A stretch of 64,000 nucleotides of DNA, from assembly GCF_000282595.1 (NCBI RefSeq), contig NZ_AKIZ01000038.1:62001-126000 (forward strand). The letters are read 5' to 3'. The notes beneath the pieces were generated by a model. That model was not told the origin of the DNA, did no database searches, and worked only from the letters and a program-made list of their open reading frames with translations. Of this stretch, positions 1 through 8,812 are shown piece by piece (position 1 is the first letter of the stretch; each line of letters opens with the position of its first letter). Both the position numbers and the translations under genes were made by a program. The stretch comes from Phyllobacterium sp. YR531 (GTDB lineage Bacteria > Pseudomonadota > Alphaproteobacteria > Rhizobiales > Rhizobiaceae).

Positions 1-67
1 TAATCTCCGAGTAAAATGACGGGATATCGCTGACATTCTGGCCATCAATAATAAAAGTGGTTTTCAA
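1..67 (-). CDS. Barstar-like protein, N-terminal fragment
   Basis: Only the first 22 codons lie in the window; the gene runs off the left edge on the minus strand. Reading left from a TTG at 67-65, the frame gives MKTTFIIDGQNVSDIPSFYS and stays open to base 1. A GGGAG lies six bases before the TTG, and an in-frame stop lies just upstream of it, which supports this start. The pattern (hydrophobic strand, IDG, then an SFY-E turn) resembles the start of barstar-family ribonuclease inhibitors. That family call is inference from a very short stretch. Barstar proteins bind and block barnase-type RNases; no RNase partner is visible here. Confidence 0.45.
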   Translation of the reverse strand, partial: MKTTFIIDGQNVSDIPSFYSEI

Positions 68-263
68 ACTTCACTCCCGCTCGTTCGATCAAAACAAAGC
101 CATAGCAGTCTTAATTAATTAATTCCCATATCCGGGTTAAACCTTTGAACGGGCATTAGAAAGACTGGCAATTGCCTTTCGTTTCGATCCACCACCGCAG
201 AGACTGGACTCTATCAAAGCCCAATGTATTGTTATCTGGCGCAGTGTCGCTTGAGGAGGGGAA

Positions 264-431
264 ATGAGAAAGCTCTGTACAATTATCGTCATTTCTGGAG
301 CATTGTTCGCCGCTGGTTGCGGCTCATACAACTCATGGACACCTCGCAAAGTCAGCCTTGACCCATCTACACGATCCTGCGCTTCCGGATACTGGAACTG
401 CAAGAGTGGCAGTATGAACGGCCGGAACTGA
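264..431 (+). CDS. Small predicted lipoprotein (55 aa)
   Basis: A short open frame with a very good ribosome binding site (GAGGAGGGG at 252-260). The protein starts with MRK, a hydrophobic stretch and then LFAAGC, a fitting lipobox with the lipidated cysteine at residue 19. The mature part is only about 37 residues, polar, with two further cysteines. It is likely processed by signal peptidase II and held in the membrane. I do not recognise the family. Small lipoproteins of this size are common in Rhizobiales. It stands alone on the plus strand, between the edge gene and tRNA-Arg, both on the other strand. Confidence 0.6.
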   Translation: MRKLCTIIVISGALFAAGCGSYNSWTPRKVSLDPSTRSCASGYWNCKSGSMNGRN

Positions 432-462
432 TATCCCGAAATCTGACAGTGTTTTGAAGAGG

Positions 463-539
463 TGGCGATCCCGACTGGATTCGAACCAGTGACCGTCGGC
501 TTAGAAGGCCGGTGCTCTATCCAGCTGAGCTACGGGACC
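463..539 (-). tRNA. tRNA-Arg (TCT)
   Basis: The reverse strand folds as a full cloverleaf of 77 bases with an encoded 3' CCA. The acceptor arms GGTCCCG and CGGGATC pair with one G-U. The D arm is GCTC/GAGC, the anticodon loop is CTTCTAA (anticodon TCT), and the T loop is TTCGAAT. The outer pair of the anticodon stem appears to be a C-A mismatch. It decodes AGA. Confidence 0.95.
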
Positions 540-550
540 AATCTGTATAA

Positions 551-856
551 TCAATGCGTCCAAGGCTGTTTACGGTCGAACTTGAAGTTCTCCGAATAGG
601 ATACAACGCGGCGGCGCGTTTCCTTCGGCTCCTGAACGGAATAGGCAATGCCGTTTTTCTGGGCGTAAGCGATCGCATCTTCTTTTGTATCGAACGAAAG
701 GCGAATCTGGCTCTTCATATCGCGCGAAGACGTATAACCCATCAGCGGCTCAACCTTGCGGGGCTGCTCGGGCTCAAACTCAAGCATCCAGGCTTCGGTC
801 TTGGCCTTGCCTGACTGCATTGCTGTTTTTGCTGGGCGATAAATGCGTGCGGCCAT
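551..856 (-). CDS. NDUFS4-like NADH dehydrogenase accessory subunit
   Basis: A 101-residue protein that matches the ETC complex I subunit family (mitochondrial NDUFS4, 18 kDa). The recognisable parts are the start MAARIYRPAKTAMQSGKAKT, the tract W-LEFEP, the SSRDM turn, SFDTKEDAIAYAQKNGI, and the basic end ENFKFDRKQPWTH. In alphaproteobacteria and mitochondria this subunit sits on the peripheral arm of respiratory complex I, near the flavin module, and helps assembly and stability. It is a single gene between two tRNA genes on the same strand; the nuo operon is not in this window. The length is normal for the bacterial family. Confidence 0.88.
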   Translation of the reverse strand: MAARIYRPAKTAMQSGKAKTEAWMLEFEPEQPRKVEPLMGYTSSRDMKSQIRLSFDTKEDAIAYAQKNGIAYSVQEPKETRRRVVSYSENFKFDRKQPWTH

Positions 857-931
857 TGAAGAAATCCTTTTGTCTGCAATTCCGATATATTACAGGCTTT
901 GCTTCAGTTCCAGCAGCAATCGAGGGTGAAG

Positions 932-1008
<77 letters not shown>

Positions 1009-1131
1009 TGTTCTTCAACGGTTGCCTGACTAGAGTTTCCCGAGACGAGAAGCAAGCTATAAATTGAACAAATCCAATAAAAAACAGCAGCGCGCGAGAA
1101 GGTCGCAGGTTTGGCGCTGTTTTTGCAGCGA

Positions 1132-1824
1132 TTAAAGGTCGAAAGCCACCTGTCCCTCGTCCAGCGCCGTTACGACACTTGCCGCCAAAGCGCGGGTGAT
1201 CCTCGACTTCTTTTCCAGTGCCGCACGATCGAGTCGTTCCACCACCCGGTTTGCCGTAGAAAGCGAACGCTCGATGTGGCTGACAAGGAAACCAATGACA
1301 TTTGGCTCCACGGCAATCTGGCGATCTGCGAAAAGCTTGTAGAGCACGCCGGAAAGCAGCATATCGTCCGGCTCGCCAATCTCCACGGTTGTTGCCGCCT
1401 TCAGGCGCGACGCTAGATCCGGCAAGGTTACAGGCCAATTGACTGGCCAGTTGCGCGAGGTCATCAGGAGACTGCTGCCGCTTTGGCGCACATTGTTGAT
1501 CAGATGAAACAGCCCTGCTTCGTCAATCGGGCCTGTTCCAATATCATCAATCAGAAAAGGGCCGGACTGTCCCGCAGCCGCGGCAATGTTTCGAGGGTCA
1601 ACTATGGTTGCGTTCGACTCTGCCTTCCAGACGGCGGCAAGATGAGTTTTGCCCGAGCCGATGGGTCCTGCGAGTATCACAACAGGCGAAATCCAGTTGG
1701 GCCAACGATCAACAATGTCCACGGCAGCCATGTTGGTGCCGGAGACAATCAGATCGTCACGCGAGTAACCAGGCTCGTGGCCAAGGTCCAGCGGCAGTTG
1801 GCGGGGCTTTGTCGTGTCATTCAT
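1132..1824 (-). CDS. hdaA: DnaA regulatory inactivator HdaA
   Basis: A 230-residue DnaA-like AAA+ protein. It carries QLPLDL at residues 9-14, the kind of N-terminal motif that binds the DNA polymerase sliding clamp, and a Walker A motif GPIGSGKT at 53-60. FLIDDIGTG fits Walker B. There is no C-terminal DnaA DNA-binding domain. HdaA acts with the clamp to make DnaA hydrolyse its ATP, so that an origin does not fire twice. It lies 34 bases downstream of the AI-2E permease gene on the same strand, a pairing often seen in Rhizobiales, so the two are probably cotranscribed. Confidence 0.9.
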   Translation of the reverse strand: MNDTTKPRQLPLDLGHEPGYSRDDLIVSGTNMAAVDIVDRWPNWISPVVILAGPIGSGKTHLAAVWKAESNATIVDPRNIAAAAGQSGPFLIDDIGTGPIDEAGLFHLINNVRQSGSSLLMTSRNWPVNWPVTLPDLASRLKAATTVEIGEPDDMLLSGVLYKLFADRQIAVEPNVIGFLVSHIERSLSTANRVVERLDRAALEKKSRITRALAASVVTALDEGQVAFDL

Positions 1825-1858
1825 GGCGCGAACAAATACAGCCTAGGCCGCGATACTG

Positions 1859-3055
1859 TCACCTGATTTGTTTGGTCTCGTCAGTTTTGCGAAAATCGCC
1901 TGTGTAGAGCGGGGATTGCTGATAACGATTAATGACAAAACGCACCAGCACGCCAATTGCAGCGGCGGTAGGTACGGCAATGAGCATGCCGGTGAAGCCC
2001 ATGAGCGAACCGAAAGCAAACAGAGCGAACATCAGCCAGACCGGATGCAGGCCGACAGACTGACCTACAAGCTTTGGTTGCAGGATATTGCCTTCAATAA
2101 ACTGGCCAATACCGAATGCGATAGCCACGCCGACGATGCCGCCCCATTCGGGCCAGAACTGCACCAGCGCCACACAGAGCGCAAGGACAAGCCCCACCAG
2201 CGAGCCGACATAGGGAATGAAGCTGATGAGACCGGCAAACAAGCCGATCAACAGACCGAAATTGAGACCCACAACTGTCAGGCCAACGGCATAGATCATG
2301 CCGAGAAGCAGACAGACAGTGCCCTGCCCGCGCACAAAACCGGCAATCGCCTTGTTCATATCAGTGGCGATGCCCCGCACCGTATAAAGGTGATCGCGCG
2401 GCACCAGTTGGTCAATTTTTGAAACCATACGGTCCCAATCGAGCAGCATATAGAACGCAACGACTGGCGTCACAACGAACAGAGCGACCACGTCGATCAG
2501 CGTTTTTCCCGAACTCCAGATCGACTGCAGCAAGGTGGTGAGAAAGCCTGCACCCTGCTGCAACAGCGAATCCAGACTGTTGCGAATGACAGAAGCATCA
2601 ACGCCGATGAAATCCTTCAGCCACTGCGAATCCCTGCTGGCGATGAGCTCCTGCAAGCGCGAGACGTAGCTCGGCAATCTGGCGATGAAATCACTCATCT
2701 GCGACGCAAGCACAGGCACAAGAATTATGAGCAGGACTGTGAAGGTCACAACGAAGAGCACAAGGATGACAATGGTCGCGAGCAAACGCGACAGCCCAAG
2801 ACGCTGAAGCCTGTCGGCAACGGGATCAAGGAAATAGGCAAGCACCATACCGGCCACGAACGGCAGCAATATTGATGAGAAGATGAACAGGAACAGCGCA
2901 AATACGACCATTGCCGCCGTCCAGAATACGGCCTGACGCCGGAAATTGCTGGTGAGCGTATTAAGCTGCACCTCGACATGGATATCCTGATCCGGAATCT
3001 CGACCGGAACAGGAGGTTTCTTTGTCGCTACAGCCTTGCCCGGAGTTTTGCTCAT
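1859..3055 (-). CDS. AI-2E family (PerM-like) permease
   Basis: A 398-residue inner membrane protein with about seven or eight hydrophobic segments and the usual AI-2E / PerM layout. There are two helices near residues 40-80, a hydrophilic stretch at 120-180 (SQMSDFIARLPSYVSRLQEL), and a conserved C-terminal half with GLINFIPYVG-like GLISFIPYVGSLVG and GNILQPKLVGQSVGLHP. Members of this family are exporters, channels or sodium/proton antiporters; the substrate cannot be told from sequence. The name comes from E. coli TqsA and does not prove autoinducer transport. It probably forms an operon with hdaA. Confidence 0.85.
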   Translation of the reverse strand: MSKTPGKAVATKKPPVPVEIPDQDIHVEVQLNTLTSNFRRQAVFWTAAMVVFALFLFIFSSILLPFVAGMVLAYFLDPVADRLQRLGLSRLLATIVILVLFVVTFTVLLIILVPVLASQMSDFIARLPSYVSRLQELIASRDSQWLKDFIGVDASVIRNSLDSLLQQGAGFLTTLLQSIWSSGKTLIDVVALFVVTPVVAFYMLLDWDRMVSKIDQLVPRDHLYTVRGIATDMNKAIAGFVRGQGTVCLLLGMIYAVGLTVVGLNFGLLIGLFAGLISFIPYVGSLVGLVLALCVALVQFWPEWGGIVGVAIAFGIGQFIEGNILQPKLVGQSVGLHPVWLMFALFAFGSLMGFTGMLIAVPTAAAIGVLVRFVINRYQQSPLYTGDFRKTDETKQIR

Positions 3056-3207
3056 AACCTGCCATTCTCATTGTTCAGTCTGGGAGATAGGCAGTCGTTA
3101 CCGCCGCGGTCAAGGTTCCAGAGCAATTTTATCAGTGCTGGCGACACTCAGACCTTGCAGCTTGGCCGGAGTCGTGTCATTTCGCGGGCAATAATCTGGA
3201 GTTGACC

Positions 3208-4284
3208 ATGAGCACCGAAAAACAGCCCGGCAAGAATGGCCTCACCTATGCGCAGGCGGGTGTCGATATTGATGCAGGCAATCTGCTTGTCGAGAAGATC
3301 AAGCCGCTGGTACGCTCCACACGCCGCCCGGGCGCTGATGGCGAAATCGGCGGGTTTGGTGGTCTTTTCGACCTGAAAGCAGCGGGTTTCAAAGATCCCG
3401 TACTGGTCGCGGCCAATGATGGCGTAGGCACAAAGCTGAAGATTGCCATTGATGCGGGCGTTCATGACACGGTTGGAATCGATCTTGTCGCCATGTGCGT
3501 CAATGATCTGGTGGTACAGGGCGCTGAGCCGCTGTTCTTCCTCGACTATTTCGCGACCGGCAAGCTTGATCCCGATCAGGGCGCTGCAATTGTCGGCGGC
3601 ATTGCTGAAGGCTGTCTGCAGGCAGGTTGTGCGCTGATTGGCGGCGAAACGGCAGAAATGCCAGGCATGTACCGCGATGGCGATTACGATCTTGCCGGCT
3701 TTGCCGTTGGTGCGGCCGAGCGCAACCAGCTTCTGCCGACCGGCGATATCGTCGAAGGCGATGTCATCCTCGGTCTGGCCTCCTCCGGTGTTCACTCCAA
3801 TGGTTTCTCGCTCGTACGGCGTATCGTCGAGCTTTCCGGCCTTGGCTGGGATGCTGACGCGCCATTCAAGACAGATACAACGCTGGGTCAAGCCCTGCTG
3901 ACGCCAACACGCATCTATGTGAAATCCTTGCTTGCAGCCATCCGCGAAACCAATGCGATCAAGGCGCTCGCACATATTACCGGTGGTGGGTTTCCCGATA
4001 ATATTCCCCGTGTACTGCCGAAAAACCTGACCGCGAGCATCGACCTTTCTGCAATCAACGTTCCTGACGTATTCTCATGGCTGGCGAAGACTGGTGGTGT
4101 CGAGCGCGATGAAATGCTGCGGACATTCAATTGCGGCATCGGCATGATTGTCGTTGTAGCGCCTGAAAATGCTGATGCTGTTCTGGCTGCGTTGCAAACT
4201 CAGGGCGAAGAAGCTGTCCGCCTCGGTACAATGGTTGCACGTGCTGACAGCGGCGTCGTCTATCAGGGCACTTTGGCATTGTGA
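3208..4284 (+). CDS. purM: Phosphoribosylformylglycinamidine cyclo-ligase
   Basis: PurM (AIR synthetase) closes FGAM to aminoimidazole ribotide with ATP, step five of purine synthesis, in the cytoplasm. The 358-residue protein shows family hallmarks: AGVDIDAGN near the start, GFGGLFDL, the [12 protein letters not shown] nucleotide site, [27 protein letters not shown], and [14 protein letters not shown] chose the ATG at 3208 over a TTG two codons earlier because it matches the usual MSTE-type start and has a GGAG about seven bases upstream. It overlaps purN, and the two form the classic purMN operon. Confidence 0.97.
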   Translation: MSTEKQPGKNGLTYAQAGVDIDAGNLLVEKIKPLVRSTRRPGADGEIGGFGGLFDLKAAGFKDPVLVAANDGVGTKLKIAIDAGVHDTVGIDLVAMCVNDLVVQGAEPLFFLDYFATGKLDPDQGAAIVGGIAEGCLQAGCALIGGETAEMPGMYRDGDYDLAGFAVGAAERNQLLPTGDIVEGDVILGLASSGVHSNGFSLVRRIVELSGLGWDADAPFKTDTTLGQALLTPTRIYVKSLLAAIRETNAIKALAHITGGGFPDNIPRVLPKNLTASIDLSAINVPDVFSWLAKTGGVERDEMLRTFNCGIGMIVVVAPENADAVLAALQTQGEEAVRLGTMVARADSGVVYQGTLAL

Positions 4285-4295
4285 GCCAGGGCGCT

Positions 4296-4907
4296 GTGAG
4301 CAAAAAACGCGTTGCAGTGCTGATTTCCGGGCGCGGCTCCAATATGAGCGCGCTTGTAGAAGCGGCGAAACAGCACGACTACCCTGCCGAAATCGTCGCC
4401 GTCATTGCCAACAAGGCGGACGCCGGCGGGTTGGAGACAGCACGCGCCGAAGGTATCACGGCGATTGCCATTCCCCATCGCGACTATGCTTCAAAGCGGG
4501 AGCACGAAGCAGCGGTTTCCGCAGCGCTGGCTGAAGCGAAGGCCGATCTGGTTTGCCTTGCAGGCTACATGCGGATCATCTCACCGGAATTTGTTGCGGA
4601 GTGGGAAGGGAAGATGCTCAACATCCATCCTTCGCTGCTACCACTGTTCAAGGGTCTGCATACTCATGAGCAGGCGCTGGAAGCCGGGGTACGTGTACAC
4701 GGCTGCACCGTGCATTTCGTAACCGCCGGTATGGATGATGGCCCGATCATTGCCCAGACCGCTGTTCCCGTGAAAACGGGGGATACGCCAGATATACTGG
4801 CTCAGCGGGTACTAAGTGTGGAACATGAAACCTATGCGCGCGCACTAGCTCTGGTCGCGACTGGCAAGGCTATCATGAAAGAGGGCCGGACTGTTTTCAG
4901 CGATTAA
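4296..4907 (+). CDS. purN: Phosphoribosylglycinamide formyltransferase
   Basis: PurN moves a formyl group from 10-formyl-tetrahydrofolate onto GAR, step three of purine synthesis. Seen in the protein: the phosphate site LISGRGSNM, CLAGYMRIISPEF, and the catalytic block NIHPSLLPLFKG with the Asn-His pair, followed by GCTVHFVTAGMDDGPII carrying the catalytic Asp. Two GTG starts are possible. The one at 4281 overlaps the purM stop as GTGA. The one at 4296 gives MSKKRVAVLISGRG, the usual length, and is preferred (203 aa). Either way translation is coupled to purM. Confidence 0.96.
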   Translation: MSKKRVAVLISGRGSNMSALVEAAKQHDYPAEIVAVIANKADAGGLETARAEGITAIAIPHRDYASKREHEAAVSAALAEAKADLVCLAGYMRIISPEFVAEWEGKMLNIHPSLLPLFKGLHTHEQALEAGVRVHGCTVHFVTAGMDDGPIIAQTAVPVKTGDTPDILAQRVLSVEHETYARALALVATGKAIMKEGRTVFSD

Positions 4908-4916
4908 GAAACAACG

Positions 4917-5222
4917 TTAAGCGGCGTCTTGATTGTTTTTTGAACGACGTGCTGGTGGGTGTGAAACACCAAGGGTTTTAAAAATGGCCAGAACCGTCGA
5001 AAGATTTGGTTCACCGTCACCATTCATAAGTTCGTAAATCTCCCGATAGGTGCGGCCTGTTTTCGTTGCGAGATCACTAATTACTTTTGCTCGAGCGATT
5101 ACAGTTAGGGCACGATCGACCTCCGCTGATGTACCTTCTTCGGAAACAGCTAAATAGTACTCAAAAATCATTTCTTCGGAGTCGAGATGCCGTACAGTGT
5201 CGTAGTTACGTAATTTAGTCAT
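4917..5222 (-). CDS. Antitoxin with helix-turn-helix domain (HI1420 type)
   Basis: A 101-residue protein of the addiction-module antidote family (HI1420-like, with an Xre-type helix-turn-helix). The family signature is the run from LDSEEMIFEYYLAVSEEG through VIARAKVISDLATKTG and YREIYELMNGDGEPNLSTVL to the end of the DNA-binding fold. It should bind and block the toxin encoded just upstream and repress their common promoter. It overlaps the toxin gene by four bases (ATGA). Its stop lies only nine bases from the purN stop, so the two operons converge tightly. Base composition is lower in GC than the neighbours. Confidence 0.85.
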   Translation of the reverse strand: MTKLRNYDTVRHLDSEEMIFEYYLAVSEEGTSAEVDRALTVIARAKVISDLATKTGRTYREIYELMNGDGEPNLSTVLAIFKTLGVSHPPARRSKNNQDAA

Positions 5223-5527
5223 TCGCTTTTGCCTTTAAGACTATTTGCCAAGACTTTTGCTTTCTTAATATCACGATCTTGCGTGTTTTTGTCACCGCCG
5301 CACAGCAAAATAATCAAAACATGGCCCCGCTGTAAAAAATAAACTCTATATCCAGGACCATAATTGATCCGCAGCTCGATGATCCCTTCTCCAACTGATT
5401 TGGAGTCACCCGGATTTCCTCCAGCCAAGCGATCAATGCGCTCATATATTTTAATCCTAGCACGCAGGTCACGTAAATCGTTGACCCAATTGTAGAAACT
5501 ATCAGTTTCCTGAATGGTTATCGCCAT
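5219..5527 (-). CDS. RelE/ParE-superfamily toxin (HI1419 type)
   Basis: A 102-residue protein of the HI1419-type killer family. It shows the family pattern F-NWVNDLRDLRARIKIYERIDRLAGGNPGDSKSVGEGIIELRI, then YGPGYRVYFLQ, LLCGGDKNTQDRDIKKAK. In the superfamily the basic and tyrosine residues of the GPGYRVYF region lie at the active site of RNA-cleaving members; ParE relatives act on gyrase instead, and I cannot tell which applies. I chose the ATG at 5527, which gives MAITIQETDSF; an earlier TTG would add five residues. Toxin precedes antitoxin, the usual order for this subfamily. Confidence 0.86.
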   Translation of the reverse strand: MAITIQETDSFYNWVNDLRDLRARIKIYERIDRLAGGNPGDSKSVGEGIIELRINYGPGYRVYFLQRGHVLIILLCGGDKNTQDRDIKKAKVLANSLKGKSE

Positions 5528-5593
5528 AAAATATGCAGCCAATATTATAAAAATACAAAGATTCTAAAACCTAAAACACCGTATCGTTCAAAC

Positions 5594-7705
5594 TCAGTTC
5601 AAAGCCAATCTCACCCAGACCTTGTTGTCGTGGAAAGCTGCGCCGCCATAGGGTGCAGGTGCGTCAGCGCCGGTCAGCACATTGATGCCCTCGCCGCGTT
5701 CGAAGGATGAATTGGCGAAAATGCCCTCTGATATTACCACTCCCCGCTTGGTCAAAGGCTGTACGCGGGCATGCACAACAACTTCACCGCGATCATTGCC
5801 GACCTCAACGCGTGCCCCTTCTTCGATGCCAAGCATTTCTGCGTCTTCCGGATGGATCAGCAGTTCCGGCCTGCGCTCTTTCTGACCCGATGTCGGGGTT
5901 TCAGCAAAGGTGGAATTCAGGAAGTTATGCGCCGGCGATGTTGCCAGACGGAACGGATGCTTGTCGTCAGCTAGTTCGATGGAACGGAAATAATCTGGCC
6001 ATTCCGGTAATGTTTCAAACGGCCCTTGCGGCCCCATGGATTGTGGTGGCCGGTTGGGCGACAGAGTACCGAGCCAATCGGGCTTGAACCGGAACTTTCC
6101 GTCGGGCCAGCTGAAACCCTTCTGATAATGAGCTGTTTCAAAATCGGGCTGCATATCAAGCCAGCGCAACTGCTTGAGCATGTCAAAGCCCGGCAAATTG
6201 CTGGAATGCATCATGTTGTCGATGAGGGTCTTCTCGTCGAGATTGAAACCGGGCAGATCGCCGACACCCAGCCGGTTGGCCAATTCATTGATCACAAAAA
6301 CATTCGGACGTGTTTCACCGGGTCCGTCAATCAGCTTCGGGCCCAGCACAATATGTTGCTGACCGCCGCCGCGATAAATATCATCATGCTCCATAAACAT
6401 AGTGGCGGGCAGCACGACATCGGCAAGCTTTGCCGTATCGGTCATGAATTGTTCGTGCACTGCCATGAAGAAATCATCGCGCAACATACCCTGCCGCACG
6501 AGGCGCTGTTCCGGTGCGACATTGGCTGGATTGGTATTCTGCACAAGCATCGCCTTTACAGGCGGACCACCATAAAGCGCGCTTGGATCGCCTGTGAGCG
6601 CAGCGCCGATACGGCTCTGGTCGATGTGGCGGATAGACGGGTCAGCAAAGGCTCGTCCTTCAATCTCGCGCTTGTCCATGCTGTATATGCCGGAATTGGA
6701 ATAGAATGCTCCGCCGCCTTCATACTTCCAAGCGCCTGTGACCGCGGGAATTGATAATGCCGCGTGCATGTTTACCGAGCCGTTGCGTTGACGGGTAAAG
6801 CCAAATCCGAGGCGGAAAAAGGTCTTCTTTGTTGTTCCGACGAGCTTTGCAAACTCCTCAATCTCCGCCACCGAAAGGCCGGTGATAGCTGCGGCCCATT
6901 CAGGGCTACGACTTTGCAGATGCTGCTCCAAGCCTTTGGGATCATCCGTATAGGCAGTCAGATAGTCCCAATCAGCCAACCCATCGCGGAACAAGACATG
7001 CATGACCGCGCAAGCCAGAGCACCATCAGTACCGGGCTTCAGAACGAGGCCGAGATCGGCCTGACGGACGGTCGCAGTTTCATAAATATCAATAGCGACT
7101 ATCTTCGCACCGCGATCCTTACGGGCCCGCACGGCGTGAGTCATGACGTTGACCTGCGTCGCGGCGGCATTGGTGCCCCAGATTACAACGCAATCGGATT
7201 TCGCCATTTCGCGTGGATCGACACCGGCAAGCTTGCCCGTGCCAGCATAAAAGCCGGTCGTCGCCAGATTGGTGCAGATGCTATCGAATGTATTGGTATA
7301 TTTCTTGGCATGACGAAGCCTGTGCACGCTATCCCGCTGCACCAGACCCATCGTTCCAGCATAGATGTAAGGCCAGATACTTTCAGAGCCAAATTCGGCC
7401 TCAGCCTTGAGGAAACGCTCCGCGATCAGATCAAGCGCTGCTTCCCAGCTCGCTTCCTTCCAGATGCCCTCGCCCTTTGCGCCACTTCGAACTAAGGGCT
7501 TTAGCAAGCGATCAGGATGATGGATGCGCTCCGCATAGCGCGCGACTTTGGCGCAGATCACCCCGGCGGTATAGCTGTTGTCCTTGGCACCTCTCACACG
7601 CCCTATCATGCCGGAATCGAGTATCTCGATATCGAGCGCACACGTCGAAGGACAATCATGAGGGCAAGCCGAATGCCCGGTGCGGAGAAGGACAGGTTTG
7701 TTCAT
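5594..7705 (-). CDS. Molybdopterin-dependent oxidoreductase
   Basis: A 703-residue member of the DMSO reductase / formate dehydrogenase superfamily. Four cysteines near the start (C14, C18, C22, C51) have the spacing of a 4Fe-4S site, and the C-terminal part has the molybdopterin dinucleotide-binding domain (RLATSPAHNFLNSTFAETP, LLIHPEDAEMLGIEEGARVEV). No twin-arginine signal is seen, so the enzyme is probably cytoplasmic. The substrate is unknown; related proteins are annotated as formate dehydrogenase-like or biotin sulfoxide reductase-like. No partner subunits lie beside it. The moaD and moaE genes for its cofactor lie about 9 kb away. Confidence 0.85.
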   Translation of the reverse strand: MNKPVLLRTGHSACPHDCPSTCALDIEILDSGMIGRVRGAKDNSYTAGVICAKVARYAERIHHPDRLLKPLVRSGAKGEGIWKEASWEAALDLIAERFLKAEAEFGSESIWPYIYAGTMGLVQRDSVHRLRHAKKYTNTFDSICTNLATTGFYAGTGKLAGVDPREMAKSDCVVIWGTNAAATQVNVMTHAVRARKDRGAKIVAIDIYETATVRQADLGLVLKPGTDGALACAVMHVLFRDGLADWDYLTAYTDDPKGLEQHLQSRSPEWAAAITGLSVAEIEEFAKLVGTTKKTFFRLGFGFTRQRNGSVNMHAALSIPAVTGAWKYEGGGAFYSNSGIYSMDKREIEGRAFADPSIRHIDQSRIGAALTGDPSALYGGPPVKAMLVQNTNPANVAPEQRLVRQGMLRDDFFMAVHEQFMTDTAKLADVVLPATMFMEHDDIYRGGGQQHIVLGPKLIDGPGETRPNVFVINELANRLGVGDLPGFNLDEKTLIDNMMHSSNLPGFDMLKQLRWLDMQPDFETAHYQKGFSWPDGKFRFKPDWLGTLSPNRPPQSMGPQGPFETLPEWPDYFRSIELADDKHPFRLATSPAHNFLNSTFAETPTSGQKERRPELLIHPEDAEMLGIEEGARVEVGNDRGEVVVHARVQPLTKRGVVISEGIFANSSFERGEGINVLTGADAPAPYGGAAFHDNKVWVRLALN

Positions 7706-7769
7706 CAGCTAGGCATAGCGCAAAAACTTTACGACAGAAATGCAGCTTTTTGTCTTGGTGACAAGGATT

Positions 7770-8612
7770 CTAGGCCAAACGCATTACCGCAGCACCAGCA
7801 GCTATAAGTGCAACTGCGGCAAGTCGTTTCGGTCCGACGCTTTCTTTCAGGATAAAAGCTGAAATGGCGACTGCGAACAGGATTGAAGTTTCCCGCAGTG
7901 CAGCCACGGCAGCAACAGGTGCCATGGTCATCGCCCATAGAGCGAGGCCATAGGAACCGAGAGTACCGACACCGCCGATCGTTGCCAGACGGGTTCGTTT
8001 GACAAAATGCGGCCATAACTCGCCGCGGCGCATGACAAGCGTCCATAAGAGCAGTGGTATGGCATTCAAAACAAAAACCCACATCGTATAGGCAGCCGGT
8101 GCGCCCGAATGGCGTACGCCAAGTCCATCAATCAAGGTGTAAGACGCAATGACCAGCGCATTGATCAGCGCAAACATTGTCGCGGCCCGATTTGCCCCGG
8201 CGCGGCGGCGTGACTCCAACGCAAGCGCAAGGACGCCGCTGCAGATAAGGGCAATACCTGCCCATTTCTGCAAGGAAAGCACCTCTCCGATCAAGGGACC
8301 GCTGGCGATAGCGACGATCAAAGGCGCTGTGCCGCGCATAATGGGATAGGCTTGGCTCATGTCTCCGCTGCGATAGGCAGCCGCGACAAGGGCGAGATAA
8401 ATAACCTGCGCAACGCCTGATGCAGCCAGAAAAGGCCAGCTTTCGCGCGCCGGTGCAGGCAGGAATGGCAGACAGACAGCAGCAATCAATCCAGCTGAAG
8501 TGACAACCACAACTGTGTTGAGAAACTTGTCGCCCTCGGATTTGACGACAGCGTTCCAGCTTGCATGCATGAGCGCTGCAAACAATACGACGAGGACTAC
8601 GGTTCCGGACAT
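7770..8612 (-). CDS. EamA/DMT family permease
   Basis: About 280 residues with ten predicted membrane segments in two EamA repeats, the standard layout of the drug/metabolite transporter superfamily. The first repeat begins VVLVVLFAALMHASWNAVVKS and the second starts near the IDGLGVRHSG stretch. Substrates in the family include amino acids, sugars and drugs; this one cannot be assigned. I prefer the ATG at 8612 (MSGTVVLVV), which has AGGT ten bases upstream, over an ATG seven codons earlier at 8633. Confidence 0.8.
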   Translation of the reverse strand: MSGTVVLVVLFAALMHASWNAVVKSEGDKFLNTVVVVTSAGLIAAVCLPFLPAPARESWPFLAASGVAQVIYLALVAAAYRSGDMSQAYPIMRGTAPLIVAIASGPLIGEVLSLQKWAGIALICSGVLALALESRRRAGANRAATMFALINALVIASYTLIDGLGVRHSGAPAAYTMWVFVLNAIPLLLWTLVMRRGELWPHFVKRTRLATIGGVGTLGSYGLALWAMTMAPVAAVAALRETSILFAVAISAFILKESVGPKRLAAVALIAAGAAVMRLA

Positions 8613-8812
8613 TTCTATATTTACCTGGCGCATGCCACCTGATGGAACATGCCGCCCTGCTCTATGACAGAATCATGAACGCCAGCAAGTTGTATAATCT
8701 TATCTTTAACATCAACGTTCCTGCGGTTCCGGCCCGGGAAGCAGTTGTTAAAAGCGGCAAGGATGACACCAACCGGCTTGCGAGTAGACGAACATCATGA
8801 AACAAGCGGCGC

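Noticed and set aside
137-403. 88-codon minus-strand ORF near the left edge
   Set aside because: It overlaps the lipoprotein gene on the other strand, which has a strong ribosome site and lipobox, and it shows no family features.
1868-2422. 184-codon plus-strand ORF, His- and Gln-rich
   Set aside because: Antisense to the AI-2E permease gene; composition typical of a reverse frame of a membrane protein.
6026-6754. 242-codon plus-strand ORF within the molybdopterin oxidoreductase
   Set aside because: Antisense frame to a complete, well-recognised gene.
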